From NCBI GenBank assembly GCA_016194905.1, contig JACQAP010000013.1:97678-161677 (forward strand): DNA of 64,000 nucleotides. Reading direction: 5' to 3'. This stretch comes from Betaproteobacteria bacterium (GTDB lineage: Bacteria > Pseudomonadota > Gammaproteobacteria > Burkholderiales > JACQAP01). Position 1 is the first letter of the stretch; every line of letters starts with the position of its first letter. The translations under genes were made by a program, and so were the position numbers. A model generated the notes under the pieces. It saw only the letters and a list, made by a program, of their open reading frames with translations. It had not been told where the DNA came from and made no database searches. Of the stretch, positions 25,610 through 39,273 are shown one piece after another.

Positions 25610-25826
25610 AACCGCAAAGGCGCGAAGGCGCAAAGGAAGGCGAAAGGAAGGATTTCGGGAGTTGGTCTGCCATCCTTCAGAAATTTGACAGCGTTTGGAA
25701 CGACTTCCGTTATGCATTTTCCAATTCTGTCGCCATGACGGACTGACCAGCGATCAACCCACGCACTTCATTAAGTGTCCCCTGCTTTTCTTTGCGTTTC
25801 CTTTGCGCCTTCGCGCCTTTGCGGTT
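25610..25826. repeat. long inverted repeat with CAAAGG units (copy 2)
   Basis: A perfect 29-bp inverted repeat: arm 25610-25638 (begins AACCGCAAAGGCGCGAAG) and arm 25798-25826 (ends CGCGCCTTTGCGGTT), with 159 bp between. It fills the gap between the convergent RraA-like and glgP genes. The spacer shows no ORF worth naming. Composition and architecture match the element at 22724 and the half-element at 60402. Confidence 0.85.
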
Positions 25827-25850
25827 AGTGCCTTGTTAAGGTAGAACCCG

Positions 25851-28379
<2,529 letters not shown>

Positions 28380-28684
28380 CTTTTCTCCATGGATGGAATC
28401 GCCCTGTATCGCATCGACAGCCGCAAAAAGCGTGCGCACGCGTCGATGCGGTGCGTGGACTTTTGAAGATTGCCGACCAAGGCGAAGTCCGCGCCGGCGG
28501 CGGGTTTGCGGCGAAGAGCCGGAATCACCCCCGGCAATCCGGGGTGGGAGTATGCACCACCGGCGCACAAGGCGTCGGATAGATGCACAGGTACGGTGCA
28601 TTCCTGCGCCAGGGAAACAACCGATGCGGGAGACGATGTAAGGTTGCGAATCCGCCTAAATAAAAAGTGCTGGCCTCGCAAATG
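28380..28684. other. intergenic region upstream of glgP
   Basis: A 305-bp gap between the VOC gene and glgP, both on the minus strand. It contains the glgP ribosome site next to 28380 and an imperfect GC hairpin (28526-28546, CACCCC paired with GGGGTG). Short frames on both strands have no ribosome sites and no family resemblance. I see no gene here; it probably holds the glgP promoter. Confidence 0.5.
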
Positions 28685-29101
28685 TCATTTCGCGAACAGC
28701 ATGGCCGGATTTTCGAACGACTTGAACTCGATCGCGTTGCCGCAGGGATCGAGGAAAAACATCGTCGCCTGTTCGCCAGCCTGACCCTTGAAGCGGATGT
28801 GCGGCTCGATGATGAACTCGATGCCGGCCGCTTTGAGCCTGTCGGCGAGTTTCTGCCAGGCATTCATCGGCAGCACCAGTCCGAAGTGACGCACCGGTAC
28901 ATTGTCGCCGTCGACCAGGTTGGTGTCCCGAGGGCCGCCATCCGGCGAAAGATGCGCAACGATCTGGTGGCCGTGGAAATCGAAATCGACCCACTCCGGG
29001 GATGACCGCCCCTCCGGACAGCCGAGCAATCCGCCGTAAAAAGCGCGCGCCTTGTCCAGGCTGGTGACGGGAAACGCGAGGTGGAATGGCATGACCGGCA
29101 T
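28685..29101 (-). CDS. VOC-superfamily (glyoxalase-fold) protein
   Basis: A 138-residue vicinal-oxygen-chelate protein. The opening [24 protein letters not shown] is characteristic, with the first metal His; other candidate ligands are the His in VRHFGLVLP and the Glu in [13 protein letters not shown]. This arrangement is common in uncharacterised dioxygenase-like members. GGGAG precedes the ATG at 29101 at good spacing. Substrate is unknown. Confidence 0.85.
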   Translation of the reverse strand: MPVMPFHLAFPVTSLDKARAFYGGLLGCPEGRSSPEWVDFDFHGHQIVAHLSPDGGPRDTNLVDGDNVPVRHFGLVLPMNAWQKLADRLKAAGIEFIIEPHIRFKGQAGEQATMFFLDPCGNAIEFKSFENPAMLFAK

Positions 29102-29221
29102 GGTGTTGCTCCCGATAAAAACGCAGGGCGCAGTTTACACGCAGAAACTCGCCGCGAGATCCGCCGGCAGGCAAACATCGAGTACGCCGGCGGGTCAGTA
29201 ACCGCACAACTCAGCGGCTCC

Positions 29222-29569
29222 TTATCTGGACTCCGGTTTTCGCCGGCGGTAGGCTTCGACATACGGTTCGACATCGCCCGCCTGCACTGCTTGCACGGCT
29301 TCGGCGGCGGTACGGTCGATGCGCTGGGTGATGACCTCGATGCCCTGGATGGCCAGCATCTTGGTGTACTTGATGCCCGGATCCTCCCCAGCGAAGCGGA
29401 TCACATCCGGATAGCGCGTAAAGTCCCGCACCCGGAACGGCTCGCGCGCCCACCAGACCTCCTGCAGATGCGCGATCTCGCGTTCCGCCCCCTTGATGCG
29501 GTAGTCGAGCCGGTCGGTGAAGGTGTAGTTGGCGAGCATGGTTTCGCCGATCAGCAGCAGCTCGACCAC
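29222..29569 (-). CDS. hypothetical protein
   Basis: A 115-residue soluble protein starting at GTG 29569, or 105 residues from ATG 29539. It is charged and likely helical (YTFTDRLDYRIKGAEREIAHL, then EAVQAVQAGDVEPYVEAYRRR). It begins 9 nt after the stop of the exported protein gene at 29579, which argues for a real coupled gene. No family was recognised. Confidence 0.5.
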   Translation of the reverse strand: MVELLLIGETMLANYTFTDRLDYRIKGAEREIAHLQEVWWAREPFRVRDFTRYPDVIRFAGEDPGIKYTKMLAIQGIEVITQRIDRTAAEAVQAVQAGDVEPYVEAYRRRKPESR

Positions 29570-29578
29570 GACACGTTG

Positions 29579-30016
29579 TTAGCCGCCGCCTTCGGTAGCA
29601 AAGTGCGTGGCGATCTCGTCCGCCTCTTCGGCGTTCAGGACGTCGGCGGCCGCGCCGCCCAATCCTTCACGAAACCAGGCCGGGTCTTCGAGCCTGACGG
29701 CGATCAAATCGTCGACAAGTTCCGCGAGTTGTCCTTCCGCGGCCTGCCACTCGGGCGCCGCCGGATTCCAGTCCGGACCCAGCCCCCGGGCGAGCCCGCG
29801 GTCGGCGAGCATCGCGCGGATCGCCTTCAGTCCGGCCTGTTTGATGACCACGCAGCCGATCGCGATCGGAATTTCGGGGTCGTGGCTCGCCGCCAGCCGG
29901 GCAACGGCCTGGCCCTTCGCATCGTCCGCCAGCGCGGGCATCCCGGCCAGGTGCAGGGAAATCATCAACAGCAAGGTCCCCCGGCAAAGACCGGGTAAAA
30001 GCACTCGAATTTTCAT
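29579..30016 (-). CDS. hypothetical exported protein
   Basis: A 145-residue exported protein from the ATG at 30016: MKIRVLLPGLCRGTLLLMIS and a cleavage region near AGMPALADDAK. The mature part is helical and acidic (EWQAAEGQLAELVDDLIAVRLED). It contains a Cys in AIGCVVIKQAGLKAIRAML. It resembles small periplasmic proteins of the DUF2059 kind in general layout, but no motif secures that. Operonic with the gene at 29222 and divergent from the diguanylate cyclase. Confidence 0.6.
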   Translation of the reverse strand: MKIRVLLPGLCRGTLLLMISLHLAGMPALADDAKGQAVARLAASHDPEIPIAIGCVVIKQAGLKAIRAMLADRGLARGLGPDWNPAAPEWQAAEGQLAELVDDLIAVRLEDPAWFREGLGGAAADVLNAEEADEIATHFATEGGG

Positions 30017-30129
30017 GGCTGCAAAGTTTAACGGCATTTGGCCGACAAGTTCGACTTGCCACGAACGGCCAATATCCGCTTAGAATTGCGCCGGGTCGCG
30101 TCGCAAACAATATTCGGGTTCCAAACCCC

Positions 30130-31980
30130 ATGCCCTGCCACCTTCTGGTCGCCGTTCTGCTCTCGAGTGTCCTGGCGATACCAGTCCAGGCTGCGATAGC
30201 CATCGGCTCCGGTCAGCAGCAGCTTCCGCTGGCGGGCAAGCTGGAGGTCCTCGAGGATCCGTCCCGCAAGCTGACGCGCGAAGACGCGGCCTCCCCCGAG
30301 GCATCATCGCGCTTCCACAAGCTGGAGGTCGCAACCGACCTGAATCTCGGCTATTCCTCTTCCGCCTACTGGCTGCGTTTCTCGGTCCTGCCCGCGCAGG
30401 ATGCCCCGAGAAAATGGCTGCTGGAGATCGCTTACCCTTCGCTGGACAGCGTTGAAGTGTTTGCGCCGGATGAATCCGGGGCCTATGTCCGCAGCGAAGC
30501 GGGGGATCATCAGCGTTTCGGTGCGCGCCCGTTCCAGCATCGCAACCTGGTATTTCCGCTGTCGTTCGCATCGGGACAGACGCAGACCATCTACACCCGG
30601 GTGGTATCGGACGGCAACCTGACGCTTCCGGTAACGTTGTGGACACCGGAGGAATTGCACCGCAGCGACCAACGCACCTACACGCTGCTGGCCTTGTATT
30701 ACGGCGCGCTGATTGCGCTGGCGGCCTACAACCTGTTGCTGTATTTCAGTATCCGCGACCGCCGCTATATCGAATACGTGGCATTCGCGCTGTCGATGGC
30801 CGTCGGCCAGGCTTCGCTGAACGGCTTGGCCAATCAGTTTCTGTGGCCGGACTTGCCGGTGTGGGGAAACGCCGTCTTCCCCGCCGGGATGGCCGCCACC
30901 GGTTTTTTCGGCGCCATGTTCACCCGCAGTTTCCTGGAAACGCGGCGCATCGCGCCCGGACTGGACCGGATCATCCTGATCTGGGTGGTTCTGTTCGCGA
31001 TCTGCGCTGTCGCGCCGTTCGTGTTGCCCTATCGTTTCGCGGCGGTCATGGTGTCATTGGGCGGCATTACTTTCTCGGCCATTGCGGTCGCGGCCGGCGT
31101 GCTGTGCTGGAAGCGCCGCTGTCCCGGTGCGACTTATTTTCTGGTGGCATGGACGCTGCTGCTGCTGGGCGTGGCGGTGACCGGATTGCGCAACTTCGGC
31201 TGGCTGCCCACCACCGACCTGACCTCCTACGCTATGCAGATTGGCTCGGCACTGGAAATGCTGCTGTTGTCCTCGGCGCTCGCCAATCGCATCAACGACA
31301 TGCGCAGGGAAAAAGAAAAGGCGCAGGCGGAGGCCCTGGGCGCGCACCAAGAAGTCGTCCAGACGATGCAGCGCACTGAGCAGGAGCTTGAAGGGCGCGT
31401 CTCCGCGCGCACGCGCGAACTTGCCGACTCCAATGCGCGCCTGCAGGAAAGCCAGCAGGCGTTGCACCAGCTCGCCTATCACGACAACCTTACGGGGCTC
31501 GCCAATCGCGCGCTGATGGATGACCGCATTGCGCAAGCCATCGAGCGAGCGCGGCGCAATTTATCGATGGTCGCGATCCTGCTGGTGGACCTGGATCGAT
31601 TCAAGCCCATCAACGACTCGTACGGACACGCAATCGGCGATGAGGTACTCAAGTCGATCGCCATGCGTCTGAAGGAATGCGTGCGCAGTTCGGATACGGT
31701 GGCGCGCATAGGTGGCGACGAATTTGTGGTCGTGCTCGATATCCTGCGCTCGACGGACCACGCCGATCGCGTGGGCGCTTCGATCGCCGCATCGCTGGCC
31801 AAACCCTTCCCTGTCGGCGGCGAGCAGATCATGATCAGCGCCAGCGTCGGTCTCGCGCTTTATCCGGTGCACGGCATGGACGCGCAGTCGCTCATCAAGA
31901 AAGCCGACCAGGCCATGTACCAGGCCAAGATCGCCAGCCGCGAAAAAAGCCAGGCGGGCGGACGCTCCTTCGCAGCCTAG
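30130..31980 (+). CDS. 7TMR-DISM diguanylate cyclase
   Basis: A membrane-bound c-di-GMP synthase of 616 residues. A signal peptide is followed by a periplasmic 7TMR-DISMED2 sensory domain (about 30-165; [27 protein letters not shown]), a seven-helix 7TM-DISM region (about 180-385), a coiled coil (about 390-440, [14 protein letters not shown]) and a GGDEF domain (about 445-610). The active motif is [12 protein letters not shown] with [16 protein letters not shown] upstream, so it is predicted active. The RxxD inhibitory site is not evident five residues before GGDEF. The periplasmic domain of this family binds carbohydrates, which fits the surrounding sugar genes only loosely. Confidence 0.93.
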   Translation: MPCHLLVAVLLSSVLAIPVQAAIAIGSGQQQLPLAGKLEVLEDPSRKLTREDAASPEASSRFHKLEVATDLNLGYSSSAYWLRFSVLPAQDAPRKWLLEIAYPSLDSVEVFAPDESGAYVRSEAGDHQRFGARPFQHRNLVFPLSFASGQTQTIYTRVVSDGNLTLPVTLWTPEELHRSDQRTYTLLALYYGALIALAAYNLLLYFSIRDRRYIEYVAFALSMAVGQASLNGLANQFLWPDLPVWGNAVFPAGMAATGFFGAMFTRSFLETRRIAPGLDRIILIWVVLFAICAVAPFVLPYRFAAVMVSLGGITFSAIAVAAGVLCWKRRCPGATYFLVAWTLLLLGVAVTGLRNFGWLPTTDLTSYAMQIGSALEMLLLSSALANRINDMRREKEKAQAEALGAHQEVVQTMQRTEQELEGRVSARTRELADSNARLQESQQALHQLAYHDNLTGLANRALMDDRIAQAIERARRNLSMVAILLVDLDRFKPINDSYGHAIGDEVLKSIAMRLKECVRSSDTVARIGGDEFVVVLDILRSTDHADRVGASIAASLAKPFPVGGEQIMISASVGLALYPVHGMDAQSLIKKADQAMYQAKIASREKSQAGGRSFAA

Positions 31981-32125
31981 TTCCCGGAAAGTTTTCCCTG
32001 CAGTCCGAGCCCCGGTCCGAAGCGGCGCACACGACCCGGCGGGTACCGTGCGGTATCATCTTCCCTCCCGGCAGGTGGTTCGCAGCCCGTCGGCACTTAT
32101 CAGAACAATTCGAGGAGATCGGGCA

Positions 32126-32881
32126 ATGGCCATACAAAACAAGGTCGCGATCGTTACCGGTGCCGGCAGCGGCATAGGCAAGGCGGCAGCGCTGGCGCTT
32201 CTGAAAGCGGGATACAGCGTGGCGCTGGCGGGCCGCCGCAACGACGTGCTGGAACAGGCGGTAAAGGAATCCGGCGCTGGATCGCGGGCTCTGGCGGTGC
32301 AGACTGACGTGAGCGACCCCCAATCGGTGAAAGCGCTGTTCGCGAAAGCGAAATCTTCTTTCGGCCGGGTCGACGTGCTGTTCAACAACGCCGGCGTCAA
32401 CGCGCCGGGTGTCCCGCTCGAGGAACTGACCTTCGAGCAGTGGAAGAACGTGGTCGACATCAACCTGACCGGCATGTTCCTGTGCATCCAGGAAGCATTC
32501 CGGATCATGAAGGACCAGAATCCGCGCGGCGGTCGCATCATCAACAACGGTTCGATTTCGGCGCACGCGCCGCGCCCGAACTCGGCTCCTTACACCTCGA
32601 CCAAGCACGGCGTGACCGGGCTGACAAAATCCGCATCCCTCGACGGACGCAAGTACGACATCGCCTGCTCGCAGATCGACATCGGCAACGCGCTGACCGA
32701 AATGGCGGCGAAAATGACCAAGGGTGTGCCGCAGGCCAACGGCGAAATCAAGGTCGAGCCGACGATCGACGTGAACCGCGTCGGCGAAGCCGTGCTCTAC
32801 ATGGCGAAGCAGCCGCTGGACACCAACATCCAGTTCCTCACCATCATGGCCACCAAGATGCCGTTCGTCGGCCGCGGCTGA
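32126..32881 (+). CDS. short-chain dehydrogenase/reductase
   Basis: NAD(P)-dependent classical SDR of 251 residues. Motifs: TGAGSGIG cofactor loop, NNAG at about residue 88, catalytic Ser in NNGSISAH, and YTSTKHG with the catalytic Tyr and Lys. Arg in LAGRRND suggests NADP(H) preference. The ATG at 32126 follows CGAGGAG. The next gene, a transporter, begins 10 nt after its stop. Substrate is unknown. Confidence 0.93.
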   Translation: MAIQNKVAIVTGAGSGIGKAAALALLKAGYSVALAGRRNDVLEQAVKESGAGSRALAVQTDVSDPQSVKALFAKAKSSFGRVDVLFNNAGVNAPGVPLEELTFEQWKNVVDINLTGMFLCIQEAFRIMKDQNPRGGRIINNGSISAHAPRPNSAPYTSTKHGVTGLTKSASLDGRKYDIACSQIDIGNALTEMAAKMTKGVPQANGEIKVEPTIDVNRVGEAVLYMAKQPLDTNIQFLTIMATKMPFVGRG

Positions 32882-32891
32882 CGCGCCGGAC

Positions 32892-33809
32892 TTGGCCTAC
32901 CCCGGCTGGTTGTGGATCCCGGTCACCCTGTGGGCGGCCTTTGCGCAGACGTTGCGCAACGCCGCCCAGCGCCAGTTGACGGGCGAACTGGGGACCCTTG
33001 GCGCGACATTGGTCCGCTTCCTGTACGGCCTGCCGTTCGCCGCGCTTTGGCTGCTCGCCGTGCACACGGTCGGCCAATACGACTTGCCCGCCGGCAATCT
33101 GTCCTTCCTGGGCTGGGTGCTGCTGGGTGCAGTCAGCCAGATCGCCGCTACGGCGCTGTTGCTGCGCGTCATGGCCGAGCGCAATTTCACGCTCGGCGTG
33201 GCCTACTCCAAGAGCGAGATCATCCAGGTCGCCGTCTTCGGCTTCGTTTTTCTCGGCGACAGGATCAACATGATCGTGGCATTCGCCATCGCGCTGGGAA
33301 CGGCCGGCGTGCTGATGCTGGCGCCCGCCGACCGCGAACATCCGCTGCGCGCGTTGCTGACCGGTTGGACGTCGCGCCTCGCACTGCTCGGGCTCGCGTC
33401 GGGCACCGGCTTCGCACTGTCGGCGGTGGGATTTCGCGGCGCCGCGCTCGCATTGCAGGGCACGCCTTTCCTGATGGCCGCGGCCTGCACATTGCTGGTC
33501 GCGCAGTTCGTGCAGACGCTGTTGCTCGGCGGCTGGCTGTTATTGCGCCACCGGGATGTCGCGATGCGCGTGTTGCGGGCATGGCGCGCGTCGCTGTTCG
33601 CGGGATTCATGGGCGCGGCGGCGTCGGCGGGCTGGTTCACCGCCATGGCGATCGAGCCGGTCGCGCACGTGCGCACGCTCGGCCTGACTGAATTGCTGTT
33701 CAGCTACGTCGTGTCGCGGCGCGTGTTCCGCGAACATCTGGCGCGCCGTGAATTGATCGGCATCGCGCTGCTCACGCTCGGTCTGATCGTCGTTACGCTG
33801 GGCTATTGA
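32892..33809 (+). CDS. EamA/DMT-family transporter
   Basis: A ten-helix drug/metabolite transporter of about 305 residues made of two EamA repeats (about 1-140 and 155-305). The second repeat ends in the typical FREHLARRELIGIALLTLGL. The likely start is TTG at 32892, 10 nt after the SDR stop; no good ATG precedes the first helix. Members export or import small metabolites. It is co-transcribed with the SDR and probably the ABM gene. Confidence 0.85.
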   Translation: MAYPGWLWIPVTLWAAFAQTLRNAAQRQLTGELGTLGATLVRFLYGLPFAALWLLAVHTVGQYDLPAGNLSFLGWVLLGAVSQIAATALLLRVMAERNFTLGVAYSKSEIIQVAVFGFVFLGDRINMIVAFAIALGTAGVLMLAPADREHPLRALLTGWTSRLALLGLASGTGFALSAVGFRGAALALQGTPFLMAAACTLLVAQFVQTLLLGGWLLLRHRDVAMRVLRAWRASLFAGFMGAAASAGWFTAMAIEPVAHVRTLGLTELLFSYVVSRRVFREHLARRELIGIALLTLGLIVVTLGY

Positions 33810-33850
33810 TCCGCCTTGTTACTTTTCTTTCAACCAGACAGGAACGCCAT

Positions 33851-34159
33851 ATGATCCACGTCATCGCCACCGTCGAACTCGCGCCCGGAACACGTGACAA
33901 ATTTCTCGCCGAGTTTCGCAAGGTCATCCCCGATGTGCTGGCGGAAGCCGGCTGCATCGAATACGGCCCGGCGATCGACGCCGTAACCGACATCCCGATC
34001 CAGTTCAAAGTCGGCGCGGATCGCGTGGTGGTCATCGAAAAATGGGAAACCGTCGCCGCGCTCAAGGCTCACGGGGTCGCGCCGCACATGCAGGCTTATC
34101 GCGCACGGGTAAAGGATTACGTGCGCGGCATGGAGTTGCGCGTGCTGTCGCCGGCCTGA
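33851..34159 (+). CDS. ABM-domain (antibiotic biosynthesis monooxygenase-like) protein
   Basis: A 102-residue dimeric alpha-beta barrel (ABM fold). MIHVIATVELAPGTRDKFLAEF, CIEYGP and VVIEKWETVAALKAHG are typical. Such proteins are cofactor-free monooxygenases or heme/quinone-related enzymes; many are housekeeping detoxifiers like YgiN. The ATG at 33851 is chosen over the upstream in-frame start. Located between the DMT transporter and a LysR regulator. Confidence 0.85.
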   Translation: MIHVIATVELAPGTRDKFLAEFRKVIPDVLAEAGCIEYGPAIDAVTDIPIQFKVGADRVVVIEKWETVAALKAHGVAPHMQAYRARVKDYVRGMELRVLSPA

Positions 34160-34180
34160 CGCCAGGATCGGCGCAACCGC

Positions 34181-35119
34181 ATGCCGTCCCGCCAGGACGC
34201 CTGGTTCATCCGGGTACGCCTTAAACCGCGGCAACTGCTGTTGCTGGTGGCCATCGACGAGCTCGGCAACATCCACAAGGCCGCCGACGAACTCGGCATG
34301 ACGCAACCCGCGGCCTCCAAACTCCTGAAGGAATTGGAAAGCGCGCTGGAAGTCACGCTGTTCGACCGGCTGCCGCGCGGCATGCGCCCGACCTGGTACG
34401 GCGAGATCATGATTCGCCATGCCAGGATGACGCTGGCCAATCTCGGGATTGCGTACGACGAAATCACGGCACTCAAGGCGGGCTTGAGCGGACAGGTGGC
34501 AGTGGGATGCATCATGCCCGCCGGCACCGCTTTGTTTCCGCTCACCATCGCCAGGCTGAAATCCCATTACCCGCTGCTGCAGATACGTGTGGAATTGGAT
34601 TCAAGCGATGCCCTGCTCGCGCAACTTACGGACAGCAAGCTCGACATCGTGGTCGCACGGCTGTTCGAGCATCACGACAAATCGGCATTCAATTTCGAAC
34701 CTCTCGCGGAAGAGTCGATATGCGTCGCCGCCAGACGCGGGCATCCGCTTACGCGAAAAAGAAAGCTGCAGTTAAGGGATCTCGCAGACCTCAGCTGGAT
34801 CCTGCCGACCGGGAAAGTGATACGGCACCGTTTCGACATGGTGTTTCGCGGCCTCGGGCTCGCTCCCCCGCAGAACATTGTGATCACGCCCGCATTGCCA
34901 GTGACCATCAGCCTGCTTCAACATGCCGATATGGTGGCCGCCGTGCCGAATGAAGTCGTACAACACTACCGCGAACATGGCATGCTGGATCGGGTGCCGA
35001 TCGATTTTCCGCTCAAGATGGACGCTTACGGAATCATCACGCGGCGCAACCGCCTGCTCTCGCCAGCAGCGCAGATCATGTTGAAAACGCTTCGCGCCAC
35101 GGCTTCCGAGCTCTACTGA
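34181..35119 (+). CDS. LysR-family transcriptional regulator
   Basis: LysR-type regulator of 312 residues. The N-terminal winged helix-turn-helix is clear (LLLLVAIDELGNIHKAADELG, MTQPAASKLLKELE), and the effector domain follows from about residue 100 (GQVAVGCIMPAGTALFP). The group resembles GbpR/PcaQ-like regulators. GbpR controls chvE in Agrobacterium, so control of the nearby ChvE-GguAB locus or galM is a testable idea, not a conclusion. It lies 22 nt after the ABM gene. Confidence 0.92.
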   Translation: MPSRQDAWFIRVRLKPRQLLLLVAIDELGNIHKAADELGMTQPAASKLLKELESALEVTLFDRLPRGMRPTWYGEIMIRHARMTLANLGIAYDEITALKAGLSGQVAVGCIMPAGTALFPLTIARLKSHYPLLQIRVELDSSDALLAQLTDSKLDIVVARLFEHHDKSAFNFEPLAEESICVAARRGHPLTRKRKLQLRDLADLSWILPTGKVIRHRFDMVFRGLGLAPPQNIVITPALPVTISLLQHADMVAAVPNEVVQHYREHGMLDRVPIDFPLKMDAYGIITRRNRLLSPAAQIMLKTLRATASELY

Positions 35120-35262
35120 AAATGCCATCCGGCTCTGCCGGCGCATATACCGGATTAGGCATCCCAACGGCCGAATCTTTCATTGGACGGCCATGATCCG
35201 CGCTCCTATGATCGGTCCGGCAACAAGTCGCGGCCCGAAATTTCGGAAAGCAACAAGTTCCG

Positions 35263-36387
35263 ATGCGCGCGATTCCAATACCGGACCACAACAACATGGC
35301 AATTCGCACCGCGCCGGCAGTCGGCCGCCGCGATCCCGGCATCGACAAGACGCCCTACGGCATGCTCGCAAGCGGCGAGCGTACCGATCTCTTCACGCTT
35401 CGCAACGGCAACGGCATCGAGGTGAAAATCACAAACTACGGCGGCATCGTCGTTTCGCTCACCGCTCCGGATCGTCATGGCGACCTTGCCGACGTCGTGC
35501 TCGGTTTCGACAGTCTCGACGGCTTCATAGGCAATCGTCCCTACTTCGGCGCCGTGATCGGCCGCTACGCCAACCGTATCGCCGGCGGGCGGTTCATCCT
35601 GGGCAACCACAACTACACGCTGTCGACCAATGATGGCGGCAACCACTTGCACGGCGGCTTGCGGGGATTCGACAAAGAACTCTGGAGCACGCGCACTGTG
35701 CGACGCAAGGCCGATGTCACGCTGGTACTGCGTTACCTCAGCGTTGACGGCGAGGAAAGCTATCCGGGCAACCTGGAAGTCGAGGTGGCCTATACGCTCA
35801 CCCGCGACAATGCCCTGAAGATCGAATATCGCGCCAGTACGGACCAGCCCACGCCAGTCAATCTGACCAACCACACTTACTTCAACCTGGGCAGCGGTCC
35901 GGACATTCTCGATCACGAACTGAAGCTGTACGCGGATCGCTTTACACCGGTCGATGCCGGCCTGATTCCCACCGGCGAGTTGCGTCCTGTCGGCGGTACG
36001 CCCTTCGATTTCAGGACACAGGGACGGATCGGCGCGCGCATCGCAGATGACGACGAGCAGTTGAAGCGGGCGGGAGGCTACGACCACAATTTCATTCTCG
36101 CCGGGCAAGCGGGCCGGCTGGGCGTTGCGGCGGAAGTCTACGAAAGGAAAAGCGGACGGGCGCTCAGGGTGCTGACGACCGAGCCGGGGCTGCAGTTCTA
36201 CTCCGGAAATTTCCTGGACGGCAGCATCGTCGGCAAGAATCGCAAGGCATACGGCCGCCGATCGGGCTTCTGTCTCGAAGCCCAGCATTTTCCGGATTCG
36301 CCGAACCAGCCGCACTTCCCCTCGACCATCCTGATGCCGGGTGCGAAGTATCGCCAGACCACGATCTATCAGTTCGCAACGCTGTAG
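35263..36387 (+). CDS. galM: aldose 1-epimerase (mutarotase)
   Basis: Galactose mutarotase family enzyme of 374 residues interconverting alpha and beta anomers of aldoses. Motifs: ITNYGGIVVSL, GAVIGRYANRIAGG with the conserved Arg, NDGGNHLHGG with a catalytic His, NLTNHTYFNLGS with the second His, and the general-base Glu in GFCLEAQHFPDSPNQP. No signal peptide. ATG 35263 is used; an ATG at 35296 is possible. It is convergent with the ChvE-GguAB operon (43 bp apart), and an anomer-interconverting enzyme fits a sugar importer. Confidence 0.93.
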   Translation: MRAIPIPDHNNMAIRTAPAVGRRDPGIDKTPYGMLASGERTDLFTLRNGNGIEVKITNYGGIVVSLTAPDRHGDLADVVLGFDSLDGFIGNRPYFGAVIGRYANRIAGGRFILGNHNYTLSTNDGGNHLHGGLRGFDKELWSTRTVRRKADVTLVLRYLSVDGEESYPGNLEVEVAYTLTRDNALKIEYRASTDQPTPVNLTNHTYFNLGSGPDILDHELKLYADRFTPVDAGLIPTGELRPVGGTPFDFRTQGRIGARIADDDEQLKRAGGYDHNFILAGQAGRLGVAAEVYERKSGRALRVLTTEPGLQFYSGNFLDGSIVGKNRKAYGRRSGFCLEAQHFPDSPNQPHFPSTILMPGAKYRQTTIYQFATL

Positions 36388-36429
36388 TTCGTCGCTGCAG
36401 ACGAACGTACTTGCGGCGGCGCCTCCCGG

Positions 36430-37644
36430 TCACTTGTTCTTGTTGTAGACGTCGATGACGACGGCTGCCAGCAACACCAGTCCCTTGATGACCTGCTGGT
36501 AGTCGATGCCCACACCGAGAATCGACATGCCGTTGTTCATGACGCCCATGACGAATGCACCGATCACCGCGCCGAGGACCTTGCCGACGCCGCCGGAGGC
36601 TGAAGCGCCGCCGATGAAACAGGCGGCGATGACATCCAGCTCGAAGCCGAGTCCCGCCTTGGGCGTAGCGGTGTTCAGGCGGGCGGCGAAGACCAGGCCG
36701 GCCAGCGCGGCGAGGACACCCATGTTGACGAAGGTGTAGAACGACAATCGCTCGGTGTTGATGCCGGACAATCGCGCCGCCTTCTCGTTGCCGCCGAGCG
36801 CATAGATGCGCCGCCCGACGGTCGAACGCCGCGTGATGAAGTCGTAGCCGACTATCAGCACCACCATCACGACCAGCACATTGGGCAGACCCTTGTACGA
36901 CGACAGCGCCCACGCGAAGTAGACGATTCCCGCGGCGAACGCCAGTTGCGTGAGCGCGAAGACCATCAGTGGCTCGGTCTGCATGCCGTGCCTGGCCTGC
37001 GCCGCGCGGCCTCGCACCTTGAGTATCACCATCGCCAGCGCGGCGACGATGCCCAACAGCAGCGAGGTCAGGCGCAGGTTCTCGCCGGCCAGCGGGTCGG
37101 CGATGAAGCCCGAGCTCAGGCGCTGGAACGTCTCCGGGAACGGCCCGACCGACTGCCCCTGCAGCAGGGCGAGCGCGAGGCCCTTGAACACCAGCATGCC
37201 CGCGAGCGTGACGATGAACGACGGGATACGGAAGTACGCCACCCATACGCCCTGCGCAGCGCCGATGAGCGCCCCCGCCGCCAGGCAGACGAGTGTGGCC
37301 GGCACATAGTGCCATCCCCAGCTCACCATCAGCACGGCCGCCAGCGCGCCGATGAAGCCGCTGACCGAGCCCACCGACAGGTCGATATATCCGGCGACGA
37401 TCACCAGCAGCATGCCCAGCGCCATGATGACGATGTAGCTGTTCTGCAGCACCAGGTTGGTCAGGTTCAGCGGCTGCATCAAGGTGCCGTCGGTCATGAC
37501 CTGGAAGAACACCATGATCGCGACCAGCGACAGGAGCAGGCCGTACTCGCGCAGGTGGCCGCGCAGCCACCCGGTCCCCGGGGCGGCGGAGTCGTGTTTC
37601 GATTCTGGCGTTGCGTCCGGCGCGGCGGCGGCTTCGGTTTGCAT
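36430..37644 (-). CDS. gguB: multiple-sugar ABC transporter permease (GguB type)
   Basis: Permease of 404 residues in the RbsC/XylH/GguB family. About ten hydrophobic segments; the signature LGMLLVIVAGYIDLSVGSV and GFELDVIAACFIGGASASGGVGKV are present. The ATG at 37644 starts 15 nt after the ATPase stop. Because the receptor reads as ChvE and the order is receptor-ATPase-permease, gguB is the better name than xylH. It imports glucose, galactose, xylose, arabinose or similar in characterised relatives. Confidence 0.9.
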   Translation of the reverse strand: MQTEAAAAPDATPESKHDSAAPGTGWLRGHLREYGLLLSLVAIMVFFQVMTDGTLMQPLNLTNLVLQNSYIVIMALGMLLVIVAGYIDLSVGSVSGFIGALAAVLMVSWGWHYVPATLVCLAAGALIGAAQGVWVAYFRIPSFIVTLAGMLVFKGLALALLQGQSVGPFPETFQRLSSGFIADPLAGENLRLTSLLLGIVAALAMVILKVRGRAAQARHGMQTEPLMVFALTQLAFAAGIVYFAWALSSYKGLPNVLVVMVVLIVGYDFITRRSTVGRRIYALGGNEKAARLSGINTERLSFYTFVNMGVLAALAGLVFAARLNTATPKAGLGFELDVIAACFIGGASASGGVGKVLGAVIGAFVMGVMNNGMSILGVGIDYQQVIKGLVLLAAVVIDVYNKNK

Positions 37645-37658
37645 GGCGTCTCGATGCG

Positions 37659-39191
<1,533 letters not shown>

Positions 39192-39226
39192 GATCGGCTG
39201 CGATTGTAGTCCCGGACAATACCAAG

Positions 39227-39254
39227 CCGGCCGGCGCCCCACGGCGCCGGCCGG
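39227..39254 (-). promoter_or_regulatory. intercistronic hairpin between chvE and gguA
   Basis: A perfect 12-bp GC stem (39227-39238 with 39243-39254; arms read CCGGCCGGCGCC and its complement) with a 4-nt loop. It starts 20 nt after the chvE stop on the transcript and has no U-tract. It probably protects or attenuates the receptor mRNA relative to the downstream ATPase and permease, giving the usual receptor excess. The role is inferred. Confidence 0.7.
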
Positions 39255-39273
39255 ATAGTCCTGAAGAACGCCG

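Noticed and set aside
36387..36406. Terminator between galM and gguB
   Set aside because: A 7-bp stem (GTTCGTC/GACGAAC) exists but has no U-tract on either side and overlaps the galM stop; too weak to call.
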